From JAAXGI01 sp965206975 (lineage in GTDB: Bacteria > Gemmatimonadota > Gemmatimonadetes > Longimicrobiales > Gaopeijiaceae): a stretch of DNA of 64,000 bases. The stretch lies in NCBI GenBank assembly GCA_965206975.1, contig OZ242253.1:620001-684000 (forward strand), read 5' to 3'. Of this stretch, positions 44,002 to 52,281 are shown one piece after another. The notes beneath the pieces were generated by a model, which was given only the letters and a program-made list of their open reading frames with translations, was not told the DNA's origin and did not search any database. The position numbers and the translations under genes were made by a program. Position 1 is the first letter of the stretch, and each line of letters starts with the position of its first letter.

Positions 44002-44399
44002 CAGAAGTGCAGCCCTCCCTTCCTGGCCCCGTTGGCAAATGCCTTCACGCGGCCGTGGTAGCGGTATCCGGCACGATCGAAGACGACCGCCCCGACCCCC
44101 TGCTCGACCGCCCGTTCCGCGAGAAGTCTACCCGCCTCGAATGCCCCGCAGATCCTCGGTGGCACCTCGGACTCGGAGGCGGCAGCCGCCTCCCTCACCG
44201 CCTCGGAGAGCGTCGAGATCCCGAGGAGCGTCCTCCCCTCGTCGTCGTCCACGATCTGGCCCTCGATGTTCCTGAGCGAACGGAATACGACGAGCCTCGG
44301 GCGATCCGCACTTCCGGCCACGCGCTTTCGGACGCGCGCGTGCCGACGGGCTCTCTGGAGACGCCGACTCTTCTTGAACTTGGAGTACTTGACCCTCAT
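44001..44399 (-). CDS. rplR: 50S ribosomal protein uL18
   Basis: 5S rRNA-binding protein of 132 residues (MRVKYSKFKKSRRLQRARRH) with RPRLVVFRSLRNIEGQIVDD and the C-terminal DRAGYRYHGRVKAFANGARKGGL. ATG at 44399 preferred, with GGAGGAG upstream; a GTG codon immediately before it is also in frame. Confidence 0.97.
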   Translation of the reverse strand: MRVKYSKFKKSRRLQRARRHARVRKRVAGSADRPRLVVFRSLRNIEGQIVDDDEGRTLLGISTLSEAVREAAAASESEVPPRICGAFEAGRLLAERAVEQGVGAVVFDRAGYRYHGRVKAFANGARKGGLHF

Positions 44400-44438
44400 C
44401 ACCCGAGACTCCTCCCCATCAACGATTGCCGCGGGGTC

Positions 44439-44975
44439 CTAGCCCGCCGTCTTCCCGGCCTTCCTCCGGACGACCTCGCCCACGTACCGCACGCCCTTCC
44501 CCTTGTACGGCTCCGGGGGCCGGATCGACCGGATCTCGGCCGCCACCTGTCCAACAAGCTGCTTGTCCGTCCCCCGCACGACGACCTCGGTCGGCGTCGG
44601 CGTCTCGATCTCGATCCCTTCGGGGACCGGGAACTCGACGGGGTGGGAGAAGCCGAGGTGGAAGGTGACCTCGCTGCCCTTCCGATCGGCGCGGTACCCA
44701 ACCCCCCGGATCTCGAGCCTCCGCTCGAAGCCCTCCGTCACGCCCGCCACCATGTTCGCGATGAGGGAGCGAGTGAGCCCGTGAAGCGCGCGGTGCCGCT
44801 TCTGCTCGGAGGGACGGCTCACTGTAACCACCCCATCCGAGATCTCGACCCCGATCTCCGGGTGGGGCGCGAGCTCAAGAGCCCCCTTCGGACCCTCCAC
44901 CTTCAGGGTTCCCCCCTCCGACTCGATCTTCACCCCCTTCGGGAGATCGATCGGCTGCCCGCCGATTCTCGACAT
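44439..44975 (-). CDS. rplF: 50S ribosomal protein uL6
   Basis: Large-subunit protein near the factor-binding site; 178 residues with two similar domains, starting MSRIGGQPIDLPKGVKI and ending in PPEPYKGKGVRYVGEVVRRKAGK, the near-invariant family C-terminus. ATG at 44975; 35 bases after rpsH. Confidence 0.98.
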   Translation of the reverse strand: MSRIGGQPIDLPKGVKIESEGGTLKVEGPKGALELAPHPEIGVEISDGVVTVSRPSEQKRHRALHGLTRSLIANMVAGVTEGFERRLEIRGVGYRADRKGSEVTFHLGFSHPVEFPVPEGIEIETPTPTEVVVRGTDKQLVGQVAAEIRSIRPPEPYKGKGVRYVGEVVRRKAGKTAG

Positions 44976-45010
44976 TCTTCAGCTCTCAGATCGATCCAAC
45001 GCCGATTTCG

Positions 45011-45403
45011 TCACCAGATGATCGCCATCAGCTCTCCCCCCACCCCGAGCTCGCGCGCGCTCCGGTCCGAGACGATGCCCCGGGAGGTGGATAGGATCGC
45101 CATTCCGAGTCCGTTTCGGACCCTCGGGATCTCGTCGACGGAGACGTAGTGGCGCAGCCCCGGCCTCGAGACCCGCTTCAGGTGGCGGATGATAGGCTGG
45201 CCCTCGAAGTACTTGAGGTAGACGCGGAGCACACCGTGGCGGCCGTCGTCGAGCACCTTGTAGTCGAAGACAAAATGGTTCTCCTTCAGGATCCGGGCGA
45301 CCTCGATCTTGAGCTTGGAAACCGGGATATCCGCCCACCGGCGTCCCGCGCCGAGGCCGTTCCTGATTCGGGTGAGCATGTCTGCCACCGGATCGGTCAT
45401 CAT
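45011..45403 (-). CDS. rpsH: 30S ribosomal protein uS8
   Basis: 16S-binding protein and, in enterobacteria, spc-operon translational repressor; 130 residues beginning MMTDPVADMLTRIRNG and containing STSRGIVSDRSARELGVGGELMAIIW at the C-terminus. Two adjacent ATGs (45403, 45400) can start it; GAGGAG lies upstream. Follows rpsN by 15 bases. Confidence 0.98.
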   Translation of the reverse strand: MMTDPVADMLTRIRNGLGAGRRWADIPVSKLKIEVARILKENHFVFDYKVLDDGRHGVLRVYLKYFEGQPIIRHLKRVSRPGLRHYVSVDEIPRVRNGLGMAILSTSRGIVSDRSARELGVGGELMAIIW

Positions 45404-45418
45404 CGCTCTCTGGCTCCT

Positions 45419-45604
45419 CTACCAGCTGGCCTTTCGGACCCCGGGGATCTCGCCCCGGAGCGCCATCTCCCGGAAACAGATCCGGCAGATCCCGAACTTC
45501 CGCACGTACGCACGCGGGCGCCCACACCGGTTGCACCGGTGATAGCCGCGGACCCCGAACTTGGGCTTTCGCCTAGACTTTTCGACCAGTGCTTTCTTCG
45601 CCAA
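45419..45604 (-). CDS. rpsN: 30S ribosomal protein uS14, zinc-binding short form
   Basis: 61-residue protein (MAKKALVEKSRRKPKFGVRG) with two zinc CxxC pairs, CNRC and CRIC, the short type Z form found in many non-enteric bacteria. The start is a TTG at 45604, the only option before the conserved MAKKAL segment. Between rplE and rpsH. Confidence 0.97.
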   Translation of the reverse strand: MAKKALVEKSRRKPKFGVRGYHRCNRCGRPRAYVRKFGICRICFREMALRGEIPGVRKASW

Positions 45605-45619
45605 GTTGCCCTCTCTCTC

Positions 45620-46186
45620 CTATTCCTGGATCGCCACGGGCGTCTGGCCGCGGAAGGGGAATCCGAGCTCCCGGAGGAGGGCATACGCCTCGTCGTCCCT
45701 CGCCGCGGAGGTCACGATCGTGATGTCCATCCCGTGCACCCGCTCAACGGCGTCGTAGTCGATCTCGGGGAAAATGATCTGTTCGCGGATCCCGAGCGTG
45801 TAGTTCCCCCGTCCGTCGAAGGATCTCGGGGGAATCCCCCGGAAATCGCGGATCCTGGGGATCGTGGCGGAGACGAGCCGGTCGAGGAACTCATACATCC
45901 GGTGCCGGCGAAGGGTGACAGAGACCCCGACTGGCATCCCCACCCGGAGGGAGAAGTTCGCGATTGACTTCCGGGCCTTCCGTACGACAGGCTTCTGCCC
46001 GGTGATGACCGAGAGCTCCTCGACGACCGAATCGAGGAGCTTCTGACTTCGGCTCCCCTCGCCCACGCCGACGTTCACGACGACCTTCTCAACCTTGGGG
46101 ACTTGGTGCACGTTCCCGAGCCCGAGCTCGTCTTTGAGCTTCGGGCGCACCTTGTCCTGGTAGTAGGTCAGTAGCCTCGGCTTCAT
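45620..46186 (-). CDS. rplE: 50S ribosomal protein uL5
   Basis: 5S rRNA and P-site tRNA contacting protein; 188 residues (MKPRLLTYYQDKVRPKLKDEL), with VEKVVVNVGVGEG, ITGQKPVVRKARKSIANFSLR and FRGIPPRSFDGRGNYTLGI. ATG at 46186 chosen over an in-frame codon 27 bases upstream; length slightly above the usual 179. Confidence 0.97.
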   Translation of the reverse strand: MKPRLLTYYQDKVRPKLKDELGLGNVHQVPKVEKVVVNVGVGEGSRSQKLLDSVVEELSVITGQKPVVRKARKSIANFSLRVGMPVGVSVTLRRHRMYEFLDRLVSATIPRIRDFRGIPPRSFDGRGNYTLGIREQIIFPEIDYDAVERVHGMDITIVTSAARDDEAYALLRELGFPFRGQTPVAIQE

Positions 46187-46229
46187 CGTGCCGTCCCGTT
46201 TCGCGCTCAACACCCCGCTCCCGCCTCGC

Positions 46230-46586
46230 TCACGGCCGGGGAACCGGATTGCCGCTCTTCACCGAGATCCGCTCCTTCGATCCGTCCATTCCACGCCGGA
46301 TTCGGACCCTCGAGGCCACCCCGGACTCGGGCTCGATCAGCATCACGTTCGAGATGTCGACCGGCGCCTCGAAGGAGATGATCCCGCCCTCCGGATTCTC
46401 CTGCGTCGGCCTCTGGTGACGCACCCGCATGTTCACACCCTCCACCACCACGTGCCCGGCAGAGGCGTCCACGCGGAGGACCACGCCCTCGCTGTCCCGG
46501 TAGTTCCCCCGGATCACCCGCACCCGGTCCCCCCGCAGGACACGCGTTCTTCGCTTCCCGCGCCGCGCCGCCCTGGCCTTCGACAT
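46230..46586 (-). CDS. rplX: 50S ribosomal protein uL24
   Basis: Assembly-initiator protein; 118 residues with the KOW motif in LRGDRVRVIRGNYRDSEGVVLRVD and GVNMRVRHQRPTQENPEGGII. ATG at 46586 overlaps the rplN stop (TGATG). Slightly longer at both ends than E. coli L24. Confidence 0.97.
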   Translation of the reverse strand: MSKARAARRGKRRTRVLRGDRVRVIRGNYRDSEGVVLRVDASAGHVVVEGVNMRVRHQRPTQENPEGGIISFEAPVDISNVMLIEPESGVASRVRIRRGMDGSKERISVKSGNPVPRP

Positions 46587-46954
46587 CAGAGTACCTCCGG
46601 GGCAAGGGAGACGATCTTCATGTAGCGCTTCTCTCTCAACTCCCGTCCGACGGGCCCGAAGATGCGCGTGCCTCTCGGTTCCCCACCGTCGCTGATCAGG
46701 ACCGCCGCGTTCTCGTCGAAGCGGATATACGAGCCGTCCTTTCGCCCCATCTCCTTCGCGGTCCGAACGATCACGGCCCTCGCCACCTCTCCCTTTTTCA
46801 CTGCGGAATTGGGGAGCGCATCCTTGATCGCGACGACGATCACATCCCCAACCCTGGCGTAGCGTCGCCTAGACCCTCCCAGAACGCGAATGCAGAGGGC
46901 CCGTTTCGCCCCCGTATTGTCGGCGATCTTGAGGATGGACTCCTCCTGGATCAT
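46586..46954 (-). CDS. rplN: 50S ribosomal protein uL14
   Basis: 122-residue large-subunit protein with the family start MIQEESILKIADNTGAKRALCIRVLGG, VIVVAIKDALPN and C-terminal GTRIFGPVGRELREKRYMKIVSLAPEVL. ATG at 46954, 37 bases after rpsQ. Confidence 0.98.
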   Translation of the reverse strand: MIQEESILKIADNTGAKRALCIRVLGGSRRRYARVGDVIVVAIKDALPNSAVKKGEVARAVIVRTAKEMGRKDGSYIRFDENAAVLISDGGEPRGTRIFGPVGRELREKRYMKIVSLAPEVL

Positions 46955-46991
46955 CGTTCGGTTCCTCTATCGCTGCCCGTGGCCACCCGAC

Positions 46992-47294
46992 TCAGACTCG
47001 CTCCGGCCGTTCGAGCAACCGTACGACCCTCCACCTCTTCAGCTTGGAGAGCGGCCGCGTCTCCTGGATCTGCACAACGTCGCCCACCCTGTACTCGTTC
47101 TCCCCGTCGTGCACGTGGTACTTCTTCGAGCGAATCATCGCCTTCCGGTAGAGCGGGTGCTGAATCCGCCGGTCCACCCTCACCACGACGGTCTTGTCAC
47201 CGCTGTCGCTGACGACGGTGCCCTGGCGGAGCTTCCGGCGTCCGCGCTCCTCCACACCGGTACCTCCAGGCGTCTCCATCCCGTTCTCACTCAT
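46992..47294 (-). CDS. rpsQ: 30S ribosomal protein uS17
   Basis: 100-residue 16S-binding protein with RQGTVVSDSGDKTVVVRVDRRIQHPLYRK and YRVGDVVQIQETRPLSKLKRWRVV. A hydrophilic N-terminal extension of about 20 residues (MSENGMETPGGTGVEERGRR) is not in most orthologues. ATG at 47294 overlaps the rpmC stop (ATGA). Confidence 0.97.
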   Translation of the reverse strand: MSENGMETPGGTGVEERGRRKLRQGTVVSDSGDKTVVVRVDRRIQHPLYRKAMIRSKKYHVHDGENEYRVGDVVQIQETRPLSKLKRWRVVRLLERPERV

Positions 47295-47524
47295 GCCGCA
47301 TCCACCACTCCCTCGCCCCGGCTCGCCCCGGCCGCAGCTCTACTCCGCTCGCGAATGACGGTCTTCATCCGGGCGATATCGCGCCGGATCTGCCCCGAAA
47401 GCTTCGGATTCTCGATCTGCATCATCCCCGCCCGGATCCGGAGCCGGAAGAGTTCCTCCCTCAGCTCGCTGATCCGCTCCTGGATCTGGGGATCGGCGAG
47501 CTCCCGAATGTCAGCAACGTCCAT
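47291..47524 (-). CDS. rpmC: 50S ribosomal protein uL29
   Basis: 77-residue two-helix protein at the tunnel exit (MDVADIRELADPQIQERISELREELFRLR) with ENPKLSGQIRRDIARMKTVIRER. A short Ala/Gly-rich C-terminal tail is extra. ATG at 47524, 12 bases after rplP. Confidence 0.97.
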   Translation of the reverse strand: MDVADIRELADPQIQERISELREELFRLRIRAGMMQIENPKLSGQIRRDIARMKTVIRERSRAAAGASRGEGVVDAA

Positions 47525-47536
47525 CTGTCCCCCGCA

Positions 47537-47953
47537 TCAGAGCTCCTCGTCCCGAACCAGGAACCGCGTGCGGATCGGCAGCTTCGCCGCCGCAAGCCTC
47601 ATCGCGTGCTCCGCAATGTCGCGGGGCACCCCCTCCATCTCGAACATGACGCGCCCCGGCTTGACGACGGCGACCCAACCTTCCGGATTCCCCTTACCCT
47701 TACCCATCCGGGTCTCGGCGGGCTTCTGAGTCGTCGGCTTGTCCGGGAAGATCCGGATCCAAACCTTTCCGCCCCGCTTAATGTGGCGCGTCATCGCGAT
47801 CCGGGCGGCCTCGATTTGGCGATTCGAGATCCACGCCGGCTCGCTCGCCTGCAGCCCGTATTCCCCGAAAGAAACGCGCTGGCCACGGTTCGCGGCACCC
47901 CGCATCCGGCCCTTGTGCTTCTTCCGGTACTTGACCCGCTTCGGTGAGAGCAT
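47537..47953 (-). CDS. rplP: 50S ribosomal protein uL16
   Basis: 138-residue large-subunit protein (MLSPKRVKYRKKHKGRMRG) with GLQASEPAWISNRQIEAARIAMTRHIKRGGKVWIRIFPDKP and KGNPEGWVAVVKPGRVMFE. Normal length. ATG at 47953, 18 bases after rpsC. Confidence 0.98.
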   Translation of the reverse strand: MLSPKRVKYRKKHKGRMRGAANRGQRVSFGEYGLQASEPAWISNRQIEAARIAMTRHIKRGGKVWIRIFPDKPTTQKPAETRMGKGKGNPEGWVAVVKPGRVMFEMEGVPRDIAEHAMRLAAAKLPIRTRFLVRDEEL

Positions 47954-47971
47954 CTCTTCTCTCTCGGCTCC

Positions 47972-48631
47972 TCAGCTATCCGTCGAATAGGTGCGGCCAC
48001 GACGCTCGTCCATGACCTCGCCCAGAAAGATCCAGCATTTGACGCCGACCGTCCCGTAGGTGGTGTGCGCCTCTACGCTCGCGTAGTCAATATCCGCCCT
48101 GAGCGTGTGAAGCGGGACCCGCCCATCATTATACCCCTCGACGCGCGCGATCTCGGCGCCGCCCAGGCGGCCCCCGCACTGGATGCGGATCCCCTCCGCG
48201 CCCGCGCGCTGCGAGGATTGGATCGCCCGCTTCATCGCGCGTCGAAAGGAAATCCGGTTCTGGATCTGATGCGCCACGTTTTCGGCCACGAGCTTCGCGC
48301 TGAGTTCCGGGCGCTTGACCTCCTCGACGTTTACCGAGACTTCCGCATTTGTGAGGACGCCAAGCTCGTCCCGGAGCTTGTCCACCTCCGCTCCCCGCTT
48401 CCCGATCACGACGCCCGGCCGCGCCGTCTGCACCGTAACAACGATCTTCGAGGGCTTCCGCTCGATGTCCACCTCCGCGATCGCCGCGTGCGCAAGACGC
48501 CGACCGAGGTAGCGGCGGATCGTCTCGTCCTCCTTCAGGAAGCGCGGGAAGTCCTTCTCCGCATACCAGCGCGACTTCCAGTCCTTGAGGACGCCGAGGC
48601 GAAATCCGATCGGGTGGGTCTTTTGGCCCAT
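47972..48631 (-). CDS. rpsC: 30S ribosomal protein uS3
   Basis: mRNA-entry-channel protein; 219 residues with MGQKTHPIGFRLGVLKDWKSRWYA, the KH domain around PGVVIGKRGAEVDKLRDEL, and the C-terminal SGRLGGAEIAR-type site as GGRLGGAEIARVEGY. ATG at 48631, six bases after rplV. Confidence 0.98.
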   Translation of the reverse strand: MGQKTHPIGFRLGVLKDWKSRWYAEKDFPRFLKEDETIRRYLGRRLAHAAIAEVDIERKPSKIVVTVQTARPGVVIGKRGAEVDKLRDELGVLTNAEVSVNVEEVKRPELSAKLVAENVAHQIQNRISFRRAMKRAIQSSQRAGAEGIRIQCGGRLGGAEIARVEGYNDGRVPLHTLRADIDYASVEAHTTYGTVGVKCWIFLGEVMDERRGRTYSTDS

Positions 48632-48637
48632 GCGTAA

Positions 48638-48988
48638 CTACTCCCTCGTCTCCACGGCTACGGTAATGTGGCTCATCCGCCGACGGCGCGGGGCCGCGCG
48701 GCCCATCGCTGCGGCTTTGTAGCGCCGGAGCGTCGGGCCCTCGTCGACGAAGGCCTCGCGTACGACGAGGTCGTCGATGTCAACGATCTGGCCCTCGTCC
48801 TCGGCACGGTACTGCGCGTTCGCCACCGCAGAGCGAAGCGTTTTCTCCACGGGCTCGGCCGCCGCCTTCTTCGAGAACTGAAGGAGTGCATACGCCTCGT
48901 TGACCGAGCGCCCCCGGATCTGGTCCACGACGAGCCGCACCTTCCTCGGGCTCATCCGGATGAACCTTGCCACCGCCTTCGCCGGCAT
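48638..48988 (-). CDS. rplV: 50S ribosomal protein uL22
   Basis: 116-residue protein lining the exit tunnel (MPAKAVARFIRMSPRKVRLVVDQIRGRSV) with the extended hairpin near GPTLRRYKAAAMGRAAPRRRRMSHI, the region where macrolide-resistance changes occur in other bacteria; no odd change recognised. ATG at 48988. Confidence 0.98.
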   Translation of the reverse strand: MPAKAVARFIRMSPRKVRLVVDQIRGRSVNEAYALLQFSKKAAAEPVEKTLRSAVANAQYRAEDEGQIVDIDDLVVREAFVDEGPTLRRYKAAAMGRAAPRRRRMSHITVAVETRE

Positions 48989-49012
48989 CGTCCTCTCCTC
49001 TCGCCTCGCCCG

Positions 49013-49300
49013 CTAGCGGGCCTTCACCCGCTTGTCGGCGAGCCTGCCGCCGTGTCCCCGAAAGAGGCGGGTGGGAGAGAATTCACCGAGCTTGTGGCCC
49101 ACCATGTTCTCCGTCACGTAGACTGGGATGAACTTGTTCCCGTTGTGGACGGCGATCGTGTGCCCCACGAACTCCGGCGAGATCGTGGATGCCCGGGACC
49201 ACGTCCTGAAAACCTTCTTCTCGCCCCGGGAGTTCATGAGCTCGACCCGCTGCCGAAGCTTCTCGTCGATGAAGGGACCCTTCCGAACGCTTCGTGGCAT
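49013..49300 (-). CDS. rpsS: 30S ribosomal protein uS19
   Basis: 95-residue head protein (MPRSVRKGPFIDEKLRQRVELMN) with TWSRASTISPEFVGHTIAVHNGNKFIPVYVTENMVGHKLGEFSPTR, quoted by its ends TWSRAS and EFSPTR, about residues 34-80. ATG at 49300, 57 bases after rplB and 24 before rplV. Confidence 0.98.
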   Translation of the reverse strand: MPRSVRKGPFIDEKLRQRVELMNSRGEKKVFRTWSRASTISPEFVGHTIAVHNGNKFIPVYVTENMVGHKLGEFSPTRLFRGHGGRLADKRVKAR

Positions 49301-49357
49301 CTCTCCTTCCTTCCTCGTATCGGCCGCTGGACCGGATCCCCGGCCAGCGGACCTCGA

Positions 49358-50197
49358 CTACTTGGTCGCCCGGCCCCGGCGACGTCCGCGAACGATATAC
49401 TGGTCCGAGTACTTCTTTCGCCGGCGCGTCTTCGTGCCCTCCGATTTCCCCCAGGGGGAGACGGGGGGGCGTCCGCCGGAGCTCCGGCCCTCCCCACCCC
49501 CGAGGGGATGGTCGACCGGGTTCATCGCGACGCCCCTGACCTTCGGACGGCGGCGGCGCCATCGGCTCGCACCCGCCTTCCCGAGCGACTGAAGCTCGTG
49601 GTCCTGATTACCTACCTGGCCGATCGTCGCCATGCACTCGCGGTGCACGCGGCGGACCTCCGTGGAGGGAAGGCGGAGCGTCACGTACTTCCCCTCCTTC
49701 GCAACCACGTTGACACCCGCCCCCGCAGAACGGGCCATCTGACCCCCCTTCCCCAAGGTCAGCTCCACGTTATGGACTGTCGTTCCCAAGGGGATCCGGG
49801 AGAGCGGCATCGCGTGGCCCACCGTGATGTCCGCCTCCGGGCCCGAGAGGATCGTGTCCCCTACCCCGAGGCCGCGGGGGTGTAGAATGTAGCGCTTCTC
49901 GCCATCAGCGTAAGTCACGAGAGCGATGTTCGCCGTACGGTTCGGGTCGTACTCGATCTCGGTGATCCGGCCGGGGATCCCGTACTTGTCTCGGCGGAAA
50001 TCGATCTTCCGGTACGTCCGCTTGTGGCCGCCGCCGCGGCGGCGCATCGTCATGTGACCGTGGTGGTTCCGGCCCCCGGTTCCCCGGAGCCCCTCGGTGA
50101 GCGAGCGCTCGGGCTCCGAACGCGTGATTTCGGACCTGTCCACGATCGAGCGGAAGCGGCTCCCGCTCGTGACCGGCTTGAATCTCTTGAGAGCCAT
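49358..50197 (-). CDS. rplB: 50S ribosomal protein uL2
   Basis: Peptidyl-transferase-region assembly protein; 279 residues with GRNHHGHMTMRRRGGGHKRTYRKIDF, the segment RSAGAGVNVVAKEGKYVTLRLPS, and the conserved GVAMNPVDHPLGGGEGRSSGG holding the essential His. ATG at 50197. Between rplW and rpsS in S10-operon order. Confidence 0.98.
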   Translation of the reverse strand: MALKRFKPVTSGSRFRSIVDRSEITRSEPERSLTEGLRGTGGRNHHGHMTMRRRGGGHKRTYRKIDFRRDKYGIPGRITEIEYDPNRTANIALVTYADGEKRYILHPRGLGVGDTILSGPEADITVGHAMPLSRIPLGTTVHNVELTLGKGGQMARSAGAGVNVVAKEGKYVTLRLPSTEVRRVHRECMATIGQVGNQDHELQSLGKAGASRWRRRRPKVRGVAMNPVDHPLGGGEGRSSGGRPPVSPWGKSEGTKTRRRKKYSDQYIVRGRRRGRATK

Positions 50198-50208
50198 TCG
50201 CTATTCCC

Positions 50209-50520
50209 TCACCCCACCGCGTAGTACTCGATGTGGTCCCCTTCGGCCAGGCGGACCATCGCCTTCTTGTAGCCGGGCCTCCGGCCGCCCGGATTCCTGC
50301 GGCTGAGCCGGCCCATGAGTGCCCGCTTCGCCTTCCCCGGGTAGCGGGCCGTCCGCACGTCCTCGACGATCACGTCCCACGCCGCCTCGACGGCCGCGGC
50401 GATCTGCGCCTTGTTCGCGTCCCGGTGGACGATGAAGGTGAAGACGTTGTGCTCCGACTGCTCGTGGGCCGCCTTCTCGGTGACGACAGGAGAGACGATC
50501 ACGTCGAAGAGGTCACGCAT
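50209..50520 (-). CDS. rplW: 50S ribosomal protein uL23
   Basis: 103-residue exit-site protein that docks trigger factor and SRP (MRDLFDVIVSPVVTEKAAHEQ) with NVFTFIVHRDANKAQIAAAVE. Its ATG at 50520 overlaps the 3' end of rplD by eight bases. Confidence 0.97.
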   Translation of the reverse strand: MRDLFDVIVSPVVTEKAAHEQSEHNVFTFIVHRDANKAQIAAAVEAAWDVIVEDVRTARYPGKAKRALMGRLSRRNPGGRRPGYKKAMVRLAEGDHIEYYAVG

Positions 50521-51256
50521 CGGCTCCCTCCTCGCCGTCCGGAGCGGCGGCCTGTACTTCCTCGCCCTCCGCGGGCCCGCCCACCCCTTCCGTCACGTCT
50601 TCATCGGCCTGCACGGCCTCCCCCGCGGCGGCGGTTTCATCGGCCTGCGCCTCCTCGAACACCGTACGCTCGATGACCACCGTCCTCGACCACAGGATGT
50701 CGTACGTCGACTCCTCGCCAAAGGGCCGGACAAGGATTGTCGGGACGTTCCGGCCAGAGAGGACGACGTTCTCCTTCACCCCATCGGTGAGGAGGAGCAC
50801 CTTGCCCTGGGCCTCGATCTCCGTGAGGTAGCGTACGAGCCTCCGCGTGGAGGGCGCCTCGAAGGAGAGCGGATCGATGACGGTGACCCGCTCCTCCGCC
50901 GCGCGGGCACTCAGTGCGGAACGGCGAGCGAGCGCCTTGACCTTCTTCGGGACCCGGCGGCGCCAGGAGTGAGGCTGCGGGGGGAAGGCCCTCCCGCCCC
51001 CCGTCCACTGTGCGGCGCGCGTCGTCCCCTGTCTCGCTCTCCCCGTCCCCTTCTGGCGCCACGGCTTGCGGCTCCCGCCGCGTACCTTCGCCCGGTTTTT
51101 CGCCGCGCCCGTGCCCTGCCTCTGATTCGCCAGGTGTGCCGTCACGACGATGTGGAGGACATCCTCGTTCACGGCACCCCCGAAGAGTTCGTCCGGAAGC
51201 GCCCTGCCGGTCCCCATTCGACCGTCCGCTTGGTAGTACTTCGCCGTTGCCATCAT
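50513..51256 (-). CDS. rplD: 50S ribosomal protein uL4 with acidic C-terminal extension
   Basis: Exit-tunnel protein and, in E. coli, S10-operon regulator. The 247-residue product has the tunnel-loop hallmark TGAAKNRAKVRGGSRKPWRQKGTGRARQG (about 48-76) and the globular core ending near VVIERTVFEEAQ. Residues about 200-247 form an Ala/Glu/Asp/Gly-rich acidic tail that orthologues of about 205 residues lack. The first of two adjacent ATGs at 51256 lies two bases before the rplC stop on this strand; the longer open frame over rplC is a shadow. Confidence 0.95.
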   Translation of the reverse strand: MMATAKYYQADGRMGTGRALPDELFGGAVNEDVLHIVVTAHLANQRQGTGAAKNRAKVRGGSRKPWRQKGTGRARQGTTRAAQWTGGGRAFPPQPHSWRRRVPKKVKALARRSALSARAAEERVTVIDPLSFEAPSTRRLVRYLTEIEAQGKVLLLTDGVKENVVLSGRNVPTILVRPFGEESTYDILWSRTVVIERTVFEEAQADETAAAGEAVQADEDVTEGVGGPAEGEEVQAAAPDGEEGADA

Positions 51257-51258
51257 TC

Positions 51259-51876
51259 CTATTTCGAGATGAGGAGATACGCGTGCTGGTGCCCCGGAAC
51301 CCCACCCTTGATGAAGAGGAGGTTCTTCTCCGAGTCCACCCGGACGATCTCCATGTTGCGGATCGTGGTGCGATGCCCCCCCATCTGCCCTGGCAGCTTC
51401 TTCCCCTTGATCACGCGCGACGGATCGGTTCCGGGCCCGAGCGACCCCGGAACCCTGGACATCGGGTGGCCGTGGGAGGCCGGGCAACCGGCGAAACCGT
51501 GGCGCTTGACGACCCCCTGGAACCCCCGGCCCTTCGAGGTGCCGACGACCTTGACCCGCTCGCCTGCATCGAAGATCCCGACGGTGAGCTCGGAGCCCGC
51601 CTCGAGCCCCGCGTCCGCATCTACCGGGAATTCGCGGAGGACTCTCGGGGCGTAGTCGAGGCCGATCCGGGCCGCGTGGCCGAGCTCCCCCCGCGGGCTC
51701 CGCTTCTCCTTCTTCCGTCCGAACCCGATCTGGACGGCGCTGTACCCGTCCCTCTCCTCCGTCTTCAGCTGCACGACGGGACAGGGACCGGCCTCGATCA
51801 CGGTAACGGGTACAGCACGGCCCTCGTCGTCGAAGACCCGCGTCATCCCTACCTTGCGCCCGATCAGTCCCGCCAT
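51259..51876 (-). CDS. rplC: 50S ribosomal protein uL3
   Basis: Peptidyl-transferase-region protein of 205 residues (MAGLIGRKVGMTRVFDDEGRAVP) with KGRGFQGVVKRHGFAGCPASHGHPMSR and GKKLPGQMGGHRTTIRN, the signature loop. ATG at 51876, 44 bases after rpsJ. Confidence 0.98.
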   Translation of the reverse strand: MAGLIGRKVGMTRVFDDEGRAVPVTVIEAGPCPVVQLKTEERDGYSAVQIGFGRKKEKRSPRGELGHAARIGLDYAPRVLREFPVDADAGLEAGSELTVGIFDAGERVKVVGTSKGRGFQGVVKRHGFAGCPASHGHPMSRVPGSLGPGTDPSRVIKGKKLPGQMGGHRTTIRNMEIVRVDSEKNLLFIKGGVPGHQHAYLLISK

Positions 51877-51920
51877 CTCACGCCTTCCCCTTTACTCTCC
51901 CATCGCCGGGCCGGAGCCCG

Positions 51921-52229
51921 TCAATCGACCTTGATCTCGACATCCACCCCGGCGGGCAGGTCGAGCTTCGTCAGCGCGTCCACCGTCGCCGTCCGGCTCT
52001 CCGTGATGTCGATGAGCCGCTTGTGCGTACGGAGCTCAAACTGCTCCCTCGACTTCTTGTCGATGTGCGGACCCCTCAGCACCGTCCACCGCTCGCGCCG
52101 GGTGGGGAGGGGAACTGGCCCCTTGACCGTCGCCCCCGTCTTCTCGGCGGTCCGGACGATGTCAGAGGCCGTCTGGTCGATGACCCAGTGGTCGAACGCC
52201 TTCAGCCGTATGCGGATTCTGCCTGCCAT
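51921..52229 (-). CDS. rpsJ: 30S ribosomal protein uS10
   Basis: 102-residue protein (MAGRIRIRLKAFDHWVIDQTA) with GATVKGPVPLPTRRERWTVLRGPHIDKKSREQFELRTHKRLIDI, identified by the PLPTR and HIDKKSREQ motifs. It also acts in NusB-dependent antitermination. ATG at 52229, 52 bases after tuf; no separate S10-operon promoter is evident in that gap. Confidence 0.98.
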   Translation of the reverse strand: MAGRIRIRLKAFDHWVIDQTASDIVRTAEKTGATVKGPVPLPTRRERWTVLRGPHIDKKSREQFELRTHKRLIDITESRTATVDALTKLDLPAGVDVEIKVD

Positions 52230-52281
52230 GTGATCCTCTCGTGGGCCTCCGGTTCTCGATATTGGGACCCGAGCCGCTTCG

